Assembly (NCBI GenBank): GCA_037176885.1
Contig: JAWWNJ010000031.1
Coordinates: 248,001 to 312,000 of the forward strand
DNA length: 64,000 nucleotides
DNA from: Favolaschia claudopus
Taxonomy: Eukaryota > Basidiomycota > Agaricomycetes > Agaricales > Mycenaceae
Direction: 5' to 3'
Shown: piece after piece, positions 10,216 through 20,149 of the stretch
Numbering within the stretch: position 1 is the stretch's first letter
How the letters are laid out: every line of letters starts with the position of its first letter
Program-made: the position numbers and the translations under genes
The notes under the pieces: model-generated
Seen by the model: the letters and a program-made list of their open reading frames with translations, nothing else
What the model was told of the DNA's origin: nothing
Databases searched by the model: none

Positions 10216-11994
10216 TGATCAATTGGTGAAACCAGCCGTTTTTGCAACTTTGATAGCTTGGAGTCGGGGTCGGCGGGAACGGCGCCGTTGGCGCCGCGCG
10301 AGCCAGATAACGTTGCCAGCAGTTTGCAGATCCATCGTGTAGATCTAACGAGAACGGGATCCCACAGCCAAAGATAGTTTTGGGTAAGCGAACGCGCCGA
10401 AGTTGAACTTGATATCCATCTGAGCCGGCCAATTTCGCTAAAGAGCCTGGAACGAAACGCCGAATGCCGATAACTTGAACGCCGCAAAGTCCAAGCGATG
10501 AGCCGGTGAGGTACCGCGAAGATAACAGATTTAAAAAAATTCGGAGATGGCGGTCAAGAGCAAGCCGGGTGTAAATGCTACCAAATAGTTTTTGACAGCT
10601 CAACGCCGGCGTCCGGAATAGGAAGGCGACCACTCTTGTCTTCTCCCTCCATCATCGTTTTTGGTTTTGCTTGGTGTCTTTGGCTGAGGCGACTTGGGTG
10701 AGTACACTTTGTTTCTATGAGCTGACTCAAACGCTAATCCAGCGCTATTGGCCGCTCAGGGACGCTAGACAGCGGAAACGGCAAATCCAGCAATTTCGCG
10801 AAAACGCGGTTCAGAAGGTCAGGGCTCGGGCTGCGTTGCAACACGTCACCCAAAATAGATTTTATGGATACGCCGAGGATTTTGAAATGCTGTTAGAGCG
10901 AAAAGAGCGGCGGAGAACGGTCAGGGAATTCTGGTGCGTTTTCCCATATCTCGCTTATTTTGCGGTACGTGTGTGACTCATCCTAATTTTGGCTGAAGAA
11001 AGCTTTTTTTCAAAGTCTTGCATGCGGGCTGGGCAACTCCCAGCTGCGTAGCTCATCCAGGACTCGATATCTGCGAGTCGACCGTTTTCCAACATTCCGG
11101 ATTTCAGGGTGAAGACTCAGGGTTTCGGCGGAACTAAGTTACGGAATCTGACTAGAAGCATCAAATACGCATGGATACAGGTGCGTGGCCTCATTTCGAA
11201 CGTCGCTGCTGGGCTGTGAATATTTCAGGCCATTTCCACTATCAGCGATGACCCTCCCTGGCGCTGCTTCCTCCCACCCAAACTTTCGGGTCGGCTCTCT
11301 GACTCATGTTTCCATTCCCGCGGAACCCGACACAGATCTCCCTATTGAGCTGGATCTTCAAGGTGGTTGGTTGGTGGGCGGGGACGGAAATAGCTCGAGG
11401 AGGGTATATCATGATAAGCCGTGCGTGTTTGTGTTGTCAACAAACTCCCTCTTTCCTTCCCCCCACCATCTACTCTGGCTCTTCTGACCCATATCCGCTC
11501 ACCTCGCTCTCGTCCTCGCCATCGACACTACACCTCTCCTCGACGCCGCCGTCGACGTTGATGAGTTCGACTTCAACTCGACTCTTCGTTCGCTGTACTG
11601 ACTCTGATCCTTCCGACCGTTGCAGGTCGTTCCTCTATCCTCGTCTCCGTTGGGTGGATTGGAAGCTGGAGAAGTTGTCGAGTGGCGCTCACGGGTAGTC
11701 GGGCATCGTTGTGCGTGTGAGTCTACGCCGACGCCGTCTTCGTTGTGAATCACCGCTGACCTATACCTCAACCCTATTCAGGGTCGGTCATGTTCGAAAG
11801 GTATGTATGTTCGTTGACCTCACTTCATCATCCATGTTCGTTCCATTGACTCGTCTTCATAGTACATACATCTAGTGACTACATGTTCGACATACTTCCA
11901 AGTGAGTTGACTCCTCTTTCAATGTCGTCCCATTCAACGCTAACTGACCTCTTCTGGACCAGTACCATCCTTTTCACCTTCTATGTCGGCGTTC

Positions 11995-12410
11995 GATGAG
12001 ATGTACATTGTGACTGGTTAGGGTAACGGTGAGTGCCTTCAAGTTCTATTCAAACTCCTATTAACCTTTCATCTAATCCTTCCCAGTGCTTATGAGCTAA
12101 GATAGATGCACATTTCGACTGGTTGGGCAACGAGATGAGTGTATTCTATTCAAGTTCGTCTCGACTTCAACTACTTTGACTTTCATCTCTCATTAGGTAT
12201 TCCATCGTCGAGTGCCATCTGCAATGAGATGCACATTTCCACTGGCAGGGCTACGAGGTAAGTCTTCATTCCATTCAGCTTGAATCTGAACCTTTGAAAC
12301 TGACGGGTTTGAAACTATCATCAGGAATCGAGTGCTATCCGCAAGAGATGCACATTTCGACTGGTTAGGGCAGCACGGTGAGTTCATTCAGTCTATTTTG
12401 TCTGGACTCT
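11995..12410 (+). repeat. Type D exon-intron modules in X1
   Basis: The 20-nt block GATGCACATTTCGACTGGTT or a close variant begins near 11999, 12115, 12228 and 12347, about 116 bp apart. It ends 0-12 nt before a splice donor each time. The upstream part of each block shares CGAGTGCCATC or CGAGTGCTATC. The modules therefore duplicate both the 3' half of an exon and the following intron. The pattern is seen directly. Confidence 0.7.
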
Positions 12411-12449
12411 CAAAGCTTATCATTGAACAGAGTTATACAGTTTCAATTT

Positions 12450-12680
12450 ATATGGTCTGCTTCGCACCAAGCTGCATCTCGTGAATGTAAGCTTCACTCC
12501 ATTTCTCTGAGTTCCTTACTGTTAATTACAGTTTCTTTACTCTTAACAGTCGCCACTAGCTAAATGTCCCAAGGTACGCGTTTCCCGTTGACTCGAGACT
12601 CAATTCAAAACTGGCACTTCGTGTATTTAGATTTCTCTGCACCGCAGCAAGCTGCATCTGGTGAGTCTTTGTTTTATTCC
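12450..12680 (+). repeat. Type E exon-intron modules in X1
   Basis: Two copies of a block containing CAAGCTGCATCT and ending at a donor-like GTGAATG or GTGAGTC lie near 12470 and 12650. A CCCAAGGTACGC donor context lies between them. X2-X4 have one extra unit of this family, so module number is still changing. Confidence 0.55.
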
Positions 12681-13525
12681 GTTTCTCTAGTTAGCTAGTT
12701 TTTGCGGCGTCTCTTCGATTTCGCGCCGTTTCGGCTTGACTTGGCAATTTTGCACGAATTGACGCCTTTTAGACTTTTGCACAATGCGAGTGGTTGACAA
12801 TGTTTACAGTTTCGTTGATTCTAGCTTAGTAGCGCCGGAGCTTTTGTGAGTAAGTGATTTCCGCTGACTTGTAACTTTGCTTATGGATTCACGCAGGGAG
12901 TTTGGAGCAAAATCAAATTTATTGGCTATATATGGACATGGTATGTCGCGCCCGAGATTGCTCGTTGAGGGGTTCGGCTGACTGGAGGACTTTGCAGAGC
13001 AGAAACGGCGGCGCACGCGTCAATGCTAGCGAGTCCGCCGCGGCCGCAGAGTGTCGGGATGCCCTCGGCGACGGGCGGGCGCGGGACGGGTTTCGAGGAA
13101 TGAGAGGGACATTTTGCGGTGGGATTGCCGGTGGTCGGCGTTGGCGTTGGCGGCGAGGCGGGAGACGAGGAAGGAAGAGATAGACAAAGACGTACCGTAA
13201 TTTCCCTTAGCTCTTCGTTTGTCCCCAAGGTGCGTTTCCACTCTCTTTCCCTCTGTTTCTGCGTTGACGACTCTAGCGTAGAATAGACTGAAAAGATTGG
13301 AGTAGTTAGCGTAAGCTTAAAGTAGAAAGGGAAGCAAGTGGCACGTTGGAGGGCGAGACATGACACGGCGGCGTGGGAGGTGGGGCTGGTATACGAGGGC
13401 AGCGTCAAAGTCGAAGAGGTTGAGTCTAGAGAGCGGCGGTGAGGTACTTAACGCGCTAACTTGAGGGAGAAAAAGTTGGTAGTATAAGTGAAGAGGGCAA
13501 GGGCGGCGACGGGCACGCGTCGGTG

Positions 13526-13883
13526 TGACCTCCGACAACGGCATCACATACTTGGCGCTCAGGTCAGTCTCATCCTTGACCACCCTAGCCCTGGTGGTAC
13601 GAATATCGACTGGAGCGTCGAATACATCGACCAACCCAACGATCGGGTTGCTGAGACGCGCATTGGCAGTGTCTGTCGCGAAGAGACGACACAATTCGGT
13701 CTCATCGTCGATGGAGGGTTTGAGAACAGAATCCAGAACAACGCCGGGGCCTTTTGGAAGCGCCACGAGGCGCTGGATGAAAGCTTGGGCTTCGGCAGTC
13801 TGAACGCGGGCCATGTTGGTAGAGAGCCAACGAGTGCTAGGCCTTGCTTTTAAGGAGGCCAGACGGAGAAACCCGAGCGACAT
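13526..13883 (-). pseudogene. Ankyrin gene 5' fragment, copy 2
   Basis: This fragment corresponds to the first 119 codons of ankyrin exon 1, from the start codon at 13883 to the codons for YVMPLSEV. It then breaks into X1 at 13525, where TGACCTCC is shared by both sides. The start codon and upstream spacer are retained. Compared with 4664-5020 there are a handful of substitutions (for example TRWL for TRWF) and the frame is still open. Truncation removes all motifs of the nucleotidyltransferase-like and ankyrin regions. Confidence 0.85.
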
Positions 13884-15212
13884 GCCATCATATCACATTT
13901 TGCGTATGTTTTGGATTTCGCCGGATTTGGAAAGTATCCCCGCCTCATGTCACGTACGGGACCGGTAAAATGATCCCCGCCCCCTAGTTGGGTGATCTCC
14001 GCCCTTCGAGCGTCGGGGAGCGGGAAGGCGCGCCCAAAAATATGACTCCGTTCTGACTCGACGGGCAGATACCGATGACGGCGGTGTGGCGAGAACGCGA
14101 AGCGCGGACGAACTTCAAGAACTCATGGTTCGGATAGCGGAGTGGCGTGATCGTAGAACTCATCTCGAGCGCGAGGACAAATGAGACTTGGCGCTGTTGC
14201 GGGAAGAGCATGGATTGCTTGGACAGAAATTTTACTTGGAGCAAGACAGATTAGTCTCGGCTGAATACAAGACCTACTGACGGCATGTGAAGGTAAATAT
14301 TGTCATCTTCTGCAGAAAAATATAAGAGGTCTGTCGGGAAGCCTCGAGAGAACCCATCATCGACAGCAGTCCAGGCGCTCACGCAGCTTTTCGAAGCCGA
14401 AGCGAAAACCATACTGTAAAATTTAATATCAGCCTTTGGCATATACTTGCATAGTAGATGCTCACCGAAATTCGTCCCGTCTGCCGGTAGACCACATTGT
14501 TATAGGCTCTGCCTTGGAACGCCTGTCATCATCAGGAATATGGTGAACGAGGCGAAGGACATCAGTTCCTTGTAGAAACAGCTTCGTAACCCACAATGAG
14601 CCTTCGGCCACACGGATAAAGATTTTCGAGCCATCGCCATTTGCAGATATCCAGCGACCGGCATACCGACGAGCGGCGCTAGCGGTGAGTATTCTATCCA
14701 GGGTTGGTTGAAGATGACGGAAAATGTCGAGAACTATGTCGCCGGCTGGGATAGGTTAGCATCCAGTGTACGACGCGTTCTTGTACGCTACCTACCTGCG
14801 GTTGATGTGGGTACAGTGCCGGTCATGAGCAACGCGACTCCGTACGACATATCCTGGTTGATTGCAAACACGCTGCGTGATGCCCCGAGCACACCCACTA
14901 GTCGTTCGTAAACCTTGTTTCAGACGCATAAATGGAAGTAATTGTAGGCCTCTCACATTTTTGAAATATCCTGATAGGCCGGGCATACGAGTCTCGCATT
15001 TTCTCTATTTCCCAGAGCATGCCGACCTCCGTCGTGTCGTCCATCCAAGCTTGGATCGGACGCAGCCATTCTCGAATTACATGGGGAGGCAGTAAGCTTT
15101 CGGGTCTTGTAGGATCCAGGATTGTCTGCATCACTTTGACGTAGTCGGAAAGTGAGCTCATTTGGCCGCCCGAGCATGACATGGGCTCCAAGAAATCCAG
15201 ATCCTGTGAAAA

Positions 15213-15324
15213 GAGGTGTGGATGTACCTTTAATCCAATAGACCCAGCCGTGGCAGGGGGGGACATTGGATTATGGGTACTGCTTGGCTGGGCAGCCGCG
15301 GCTGGCCCATAATACAATGTACCC
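15213..15324 (+). repeat. Left terminal inverted repeat of the hAT-like element
   Basis: This 112-bp repeat contains the perfect palindrome CAGCCGCGGCTG and ends AATACAATGTACCC. Outer bases (GAGGTGTGG) differ from the opposite end's CAGTGTTGGG at positions 1, 4, 5 and 6, so this terminus is the more decayed one. Confidence 0.85.
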
Positions 15325-18300
15325 ATCCCTCCCCATTGGGATAGATGTTACAGCATTCCGTTGATATTCTGTGGCAGCCTTTTGATGCGGGGGACCCTGC
15401 CGACTGTCAATCAATATTCAGCAGAATAGTTGAATTTAATCAGATTTAATCTGTGTTCGGCCGTAACCGGAGTAAATACAATCGCCGAGATCCCCGCGTC
15501 GGACTATATCCGATGATATAATTACGGGGCTTACGGCCGATCGTGCCAGCAAAACATCATGCTGTCACACAGTGTGACATGGCTCCCAATCCCGACCTCC
15601 CGCACATTCGCGCCAGCGCCGCTGTTTGCTGCGATGGCGGCGTTCTCTGCGACGGCGGCACAACTCGGTGTCTTTTCTTCGCTTATCTGACAGCTACTCC
15701 TACTCCCCAATACCTGTTATCCGCCACGATTCAAGCAATTTGGTTCCCGCTACTTACCACCCTCTTGCTCTGCAAGTTCCTGCAATCATACTGGCCGGTA
15801 ACCCTCGCTTCCGCTCGTTTTTGGACCCTTCCTCATCAAGGCTTGACTCACTCCCGGCTGCCTCGCCTTGGAAATTCTCCAGCTCCAATACGACTGTCCC
15901 CGTTTCCATCGCGGCACCGGTATAAATCCCTCATCTACTCCATCTGGCCCCACGTTACGACGCTGGCAGTTTCTCTTCGTAATGAGATTTCCCACATCAT
16001 CGTTTGCATACTTCGCCCCCTACAACTCACTGTAATCGCCTCCCTGCTCCGCCTCTCCCTCTCTCCCTATCTCCCCTTTTTACCTCCGTCGACATCCCCC
16101 AATCACACGCCAAGACAACAACCTTCGAGGTGTACAGCTCTACCAACGCAGTGCTGCACTATTGTAGCGCTGCGTACGACTCGCTACCCCCTCCCGTCTC
16201 TTTCCCGATTTGTGATGCCGTGCAGATGACACGACGCAGCGCCGTTTCCTCTCCGCCCTGTCGATTCGGCGCGTACATCTCTGCCCGACTTCGTTCTTCC
16301 TCTCTTCTCTCACTAATTATATCCCCTTATTCATATAGCTTTTTGATCCCGCCGAAGATTTCGGGATGGACAACTCGATGGAGAGATTTTGTGCGGGGGT
16401 TTAGTCTTTACTTGACGTACGTACGGTTTCGACTTTTTTTCTTTGCTTCTGTTAGATCAGTTTGCGTCCGGGAGTGGGAGGAGGTTGCATTTGCATCCGG
16501 TGAAAGTGAAGGTTTTCTGTTGAGTGCGAGGTATGTTATGATTCGCTCCTCCCCCCTTGCTACTGTTTGCCGTTTTCACGTCCCCGTCACCTCTCTTCTC
16601 TCTTTCCTAATCTAATGTATATTTGAGCGCCCCAATGAATTCAAGATCTATCGCTAGCTACACGATTCACTCTCCTTGGTGCCGCCGTCAAATTGCTAGA
16701 TCATCCGCAAAAGTCAAGTCTGTTTCAGTGAATCAAGAAATGCGCGGACTGCAGGGTGAGTGCAGGCCGCTGTCATTCCCTACCTCAAAACTACTTTACC
16801 CCACGCTTTTAAACCCACCCCTCGCTGACCATACTCCCGCCGCCCTCCCGAACCCCGCTCACCCCACCGTCTTCAATCCAAACTCATCGCCGTAATGACT
16901 TCTCCCTTCCTCGCTCTTGTTCCGCGTCTTTGTTTTGTGTCGTTTTCTTGTATTCAGTGCTCTTTCAACTGTAGTACCTCTTGTATGCAGTGCAAACAAT
17001 CTAATAACGTTTTCCTGTGAGATTTCGATGTGTCGTGGACATCCCGGACCGACGCTCCAGCCAATCAGAGCACTGTCCGATACCTCCGAGTTGTCGGCCG
17101 AGGGCTGGTGTGGCGCACTCACCTTTTTTCTCTTCGCTCGTTTATCACGAATAACACGACATAGGGTCTGGAAAAATCAATTTAGACTCTAACATATGTG
17201 TACTTCAACATATTACAAAACCACGCCACCGGCTCGCCTGTTAATCACAATATATGGAAGTCGTTTGTTTGAACGAAGTTATGAACCTAAAACTTACACT
17301 GTGACCCTGGCTCAAAATCCAACTCGACGTGTACCGTCAATCTTACCATTTCAAAATTGGACCCATTTGCTCGTTTTGTTGTTCATTGACTTGTACTGAC
17401 TTGGTTTCAAGCGAAAAATTGGCACATTGCCCAGCCTATGCCCCGCAAACTTCAAAAAGGTGAGAAAGTCTTGAATTTGCAATGTTTGAAAAAGGTGTAG
17501 ATTCTTCAGCGAATATGTTTGTTACAAGGTATTATACTCTTTCTCAATTTCTAAGCTCCATATCTATACAAATGTGTCCACAGCAAGCGGAGATATCTTG
17601 AATGAAGTACTCACATAACAGCCAAACCTCTTAGCACTGTGCTCATAAATACTATCTGATATAGTGTTCGGAGCTTTATCCTATTGATAGATCTTGTATA
17701 TTGCGTCTGTGAGTCGTATGTGACTGCACGAAGTCGTTTCTTGCATTCAACGACAAATTCATTTGAACAGATTGAATAAATTGCCAAAGGCTGCAATATC
17801 CTCCCAGAACAAATCTATCAAGTGTAATCACTGTTATAACACACATAATTACTGTACAACATTGTGGAGGAATCGTGGATGCGGAAATTCGTTTCGTTTC
17901 ATGTAGAAACTTCCGAATTGGGACGGAGGCGTTGAGTAACGGTGATCGGACCGTTATGACCGAACCACTCGGAAACGATGCCGAGGCAGTGACATGCATC
18001 ATGGTCTGCCATCTCATCTTCCCACTCTCTTCTCTTCTCCCTACCGACGCCCTCGGTGGCACGACATCGCCAGCGCCGACACCAATACCAACCCCACCCC
18101 CTCTTTCTTTCTTCTTCTCTGTAGCTTTCCTCAACATCGTCGATGTCAACACTGAGTGGCAACTCGCTTGCTCCACTCCCGGTTGCCACCCTCAAAACTT
18201 TGGATTTCGCGGACCGAGGGGGATAGCGTTTGGATGGTCGAAGGTTGGATCAAGAAGATGGAAGCTGGGGCTTGAAACAAGGTGGTATGTTCCTCTTCAT

Positions 18301-19469
18301 TCTTTTTCTTTTGAGTCGCAATGCCACATACGGGCGAAGGATATCTTCAACAAGTTTATACTCGGTCTTCGTAACATCGTTCCCCTCGACCTTCCACCCA
18401 CTCCCGCCTATCTACTCCTTGTGCACAACACTGCACTGGGGATTTGACTCCGGAACAACAGCGGCCAATTTCTCCCCGCACCCGCCGCTCCACCCTGACT
18501 ATCGCCGCCCTCAGTGCCGTCGCTCCCACACGCCTCAAAGCCACTGTACTGCCTGAAATCCCGCACTCTTCGCACCTCTCTATCATCACCTCACTCACCT
18601 CGGCACTGATGTCAAATGACGACGACGACGACGACGAACATGTATCCCTCGCTTCAGCTTCCTCCGGCCGCAATATCTTCAGCGCCTCCGCCTTGACCGT
18701 CCTACGCCTGAGTAACCACCCCCTTCCCCACTATAGCCCATCTCACAGCCGTTTGCCGTTCCCTGCCGCTCACCATCTCCGCTCGCTCTCGAGTTCCGCC
18801 ATCGCCGCGCCGCCCTCCTCGTTCCCCTGTGCCACGGGTTTTGGCTGTAGTGGAAAACCGACACACCTCCTCGATGCCAAACCGTGTCGACGGCGTCGCA
18901 GAAGCTATCGCCACCGCACGGACGGCAATTTTTCTCATGCGCGACCCTACCCCACGTTCCACATCCACGCACAGCTCGCCCAGCGCTATCTCGACCTGGC
19001 ATACAATTGCTTGCTATCGACACACACCAATACCACGGCCGACGCAACTTTCACGGCCCGCACCCCGCGCGCGTCGACGTCGGCTATCAACGCTGATTCA
19101 CCACCACCGACACTGTTTTTTCGGGGCGCGCACTGGTTTACACGCCTCTTCTTCACGCTCGTGCGGACACCCATTGCCGCTCACCATGCGCCGTCTCGCC
19201 AGCGCGCACGTTTTCGCATCCCGCCCGCATTCACCCTGCCCTGTATTTGCCGATTGTGGGCCGCGGCGGTCATTTTTCGGCCGTCGTAAATGAATAAGCG
19301 CTTGGGCGCTTAAGCTGTACCTACATATTTTTGTATTTGCTATTTGCCGATTGAGTCGGCTCAATATAATTAATTTTGAGCCCGAAAAAAATACAATTTT
19401 AATCCTGTGGGAACCTTCATTCACATGCCGAGAACAGCCGGGATGATTCCCCGCTGTCATCATTGATAA

Positions 19470-19581
19470 GGGTACATTGTATTATGGGCCAGCCGCGGCT
19501 GCCCAGCCAAGCAGTACCCATAATCCAATATCCCCCCCTGTCATGGCTGGGGATATTGCATTATAGGCTCACCCAACACTG
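19470..19581 (-). repeat. Right terminal inverted repeat of the hAT-like element
   Basis: This is the reverse complement of the left repeat, with 14 mismatches in 112 bp that nearly all lie in the outer half. Its terminus read inward is CAGTGTTGGG, the better preserved hAT-like end. The duplication GTGAAAA follows at 19582-19588 and matches 15206-15212. Confidence 0.85.
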
Positions 19582-19979
19582 GTGAAAATTGTGAAGGGAA
19601 GGTTGCGATTATTCAACGAGACAACCTACCACTTCATCGCTATCGGCAGAGGCCACTGCGACGTGGGCTTTGTTGTGAGGAGTGACAACAAAAGAAGTGC
19701 CGTTCAAACCAAGCGGATCGAAGATGTCTCGCTGCGCCAAATCTGCCCAAGTCTCAGGCGATCCAGTCTGCTGTTTGGCCACTTCAAACGCCCTGGCGTT
19801 CCCAAAAAGGAAATTCGCAGACACTGCGCACGTCCTCCTTACGCTAAGGCATCCGTCGCCAAGGCGTACTCCGTCGCCCATTTTGTCTAGCTTTATAGCT
19901 GGGGGCTCGCGCACGGACCTTGTTTATGTTTGGGGATTGACTGCCGGGGGGAGAAATTTGGGATTTTGGAGGTGCGTGA

Positions 19980-20065
19980 ACGCGTTTTCCCGTGACTTGA
20001 CGCGTCGTTTGGGCAGGGGAGGAGGGGGAAGTGTTTGGGGAGTTTGGAAAAGTCGATTGACGCGT
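19980..20065. promoter_or_regulatory. ACGCGT cluster at left end of X2
   Basis: Three ACGCGT sites lie at 19980, 20000 and 20060. The fourth site of X1 has become GCGCGT. The same cluster recurs 9,057 and 18,114 bp to the right in X3 and X4. Confidence 0.35.
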
Positions 20066-20149
20066 CGAGGCGCGTTAATTAGCGTGTTATTCGCGTGTTT
20101 TAGAAGTTTAGAGTCAATATATTCATTTGCGACGATTACATGAATTCTA

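Larger units (their letters stand above)
7140..10633 (-). ncRNA. Predicted intron-rich non-coding transcript, minus arm of X1
   Basis: Read on the minus strand, this region has a run of textbook introns of 54-75 nt. One at 8287-8232 starts GTATGTC, has TTCTAACGC and ends TTTCAG. Similar introns lie about 8474-8420, 8640-8590, 8840-8775, 9035-8975, 9222-9170, 9401-9345 and 9642-9600. Intervening exon-like blocks are repeats (types A, B, C) whose lengths are not multiples of three. They contain stops and shift frame between array copies. I therefore infer a spliced non-coding RNA rather than a protein. The start is placed only roughly at the central divide near 10.63 kb. Transcription is not proven by sequence. 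Confidence 0.4.
11400..13240 (+). ncRNA. Predicted intron-rich non-coding transcript, plus arm of X1
   Basis: From about 11.4 kb a pyrimidine-rich tract (typical fungal transcription start context) leads into a series of plus-strand introns. Short exons of about 40-60 nt end in GTGAGT, GTAAGT or GTATGT and are bounded by CTGAC/CTAAC..AG. Exon-like blocks of 48, 53 and 61 nt do not keep a reading frame and contain stops. In this copy the TATA box present in X2-X4 is split by a small insertion (TATATcatgaTAAG). One donor is changed to ATGAGT (12135). This arm may be weakened or dead here. Confidence 0.4.
6775..13525. repeat. Segment X, copy 1 (diverged)
   Basis: This 6.75-kb segment is flanked by the broken beta-lactamase exon on the left and the broken ankyrin exon 1 on the right. 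It is homologous to X2-X4 throughout but differs by many substitutions, small indels and module counts. Left part: a minus-strand intron-rich repeat region (about 7,140-10,633). Right part: a plus-strand intron-rich repeat region (about 10,660-13,240). Open frames here, such as a 207-codon minus frame at 10010-10633, are broken or shifted in the other copies, so I do not call proteins. I found no terminal inverted repeat or target duplication for X. ACGCGT motifs occur near both ends (6977-7072, 13014-13019, 13515-13520). Confidence 0.8.
15213..19581. mobile_element. hAT-like non-autonomous DNA transposon with 112-bp terminal inverted repeats
   Basis: The insertion is 4,369 bp. Its terminal inverted repeats are each 112 bp; by hand count 98 of 112 positions match, and the inner 60 bp are identical. 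The right end reads CAGTGTTGGG inward, a hAT-type terminus. Flanks carry GTGAAAA on both sides (7 bp, or 8 bp with one mismatch, against the 8 bp usual for hAT). Its length plus duplication (4,376) equals the extra spacing between array copies 2 and 3, which fixes the boundaries. Open frames inside are low-complexity Pro/Ser/Arg and none resembles a hAT transposase. The interior has plus-strand intron-like signals and may be transcribed. Mobilisation would need a transposase from elsewhere. Confidence 0.8.
14251..19794 (-). pseudogene. Beta-lactamase-like 3' fragment, copy 2, split by a hAT-like element
   Basis: The fragment lies in two pieces, 14251-15212 and 19582-19794, split by a 4.4-kb insertion. 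The insertion sits in the intron just upstream of the exon beginning GATCTGGATTT, very close to its 3' splice site. The left break with X2 falls after the AAACGCCCT string (19794), about 180 bp nearer the gene's 3' end than the break in copy 1. From about 14,455 rightward it matches copies 3-5 almost exactly. Leftward of that it is more diverged. Confidence 0.85.

Noticed and set aside
10010..10633. A 207-codon minus-strand frame at the divide of X1 as a gene of the element.
   Set aside because: The homologous stretch in X2-X4 is broken into different frames with stops, it holds type A repeats with splice signals, and no domain is visible.
6775..13525. X as a classical transposon, retroelement or Helitron.
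   Set aside because: No transposase, reverse transcriptase or Rep/helicase motif, no terminal inverted repeat or long terminal repeat, no target duplication found by eye. A fully non-autonomous element cannot be excluded.
15543..19289. Long plus-strand frames inside the hAT-like element as transposase or cargo proteins.
   Set aside because: Translations are Pro/Ser/Arg-rich low complexity with no hAT dimerisation or zinc-finger pattern, and splice-like signals interrupt them.
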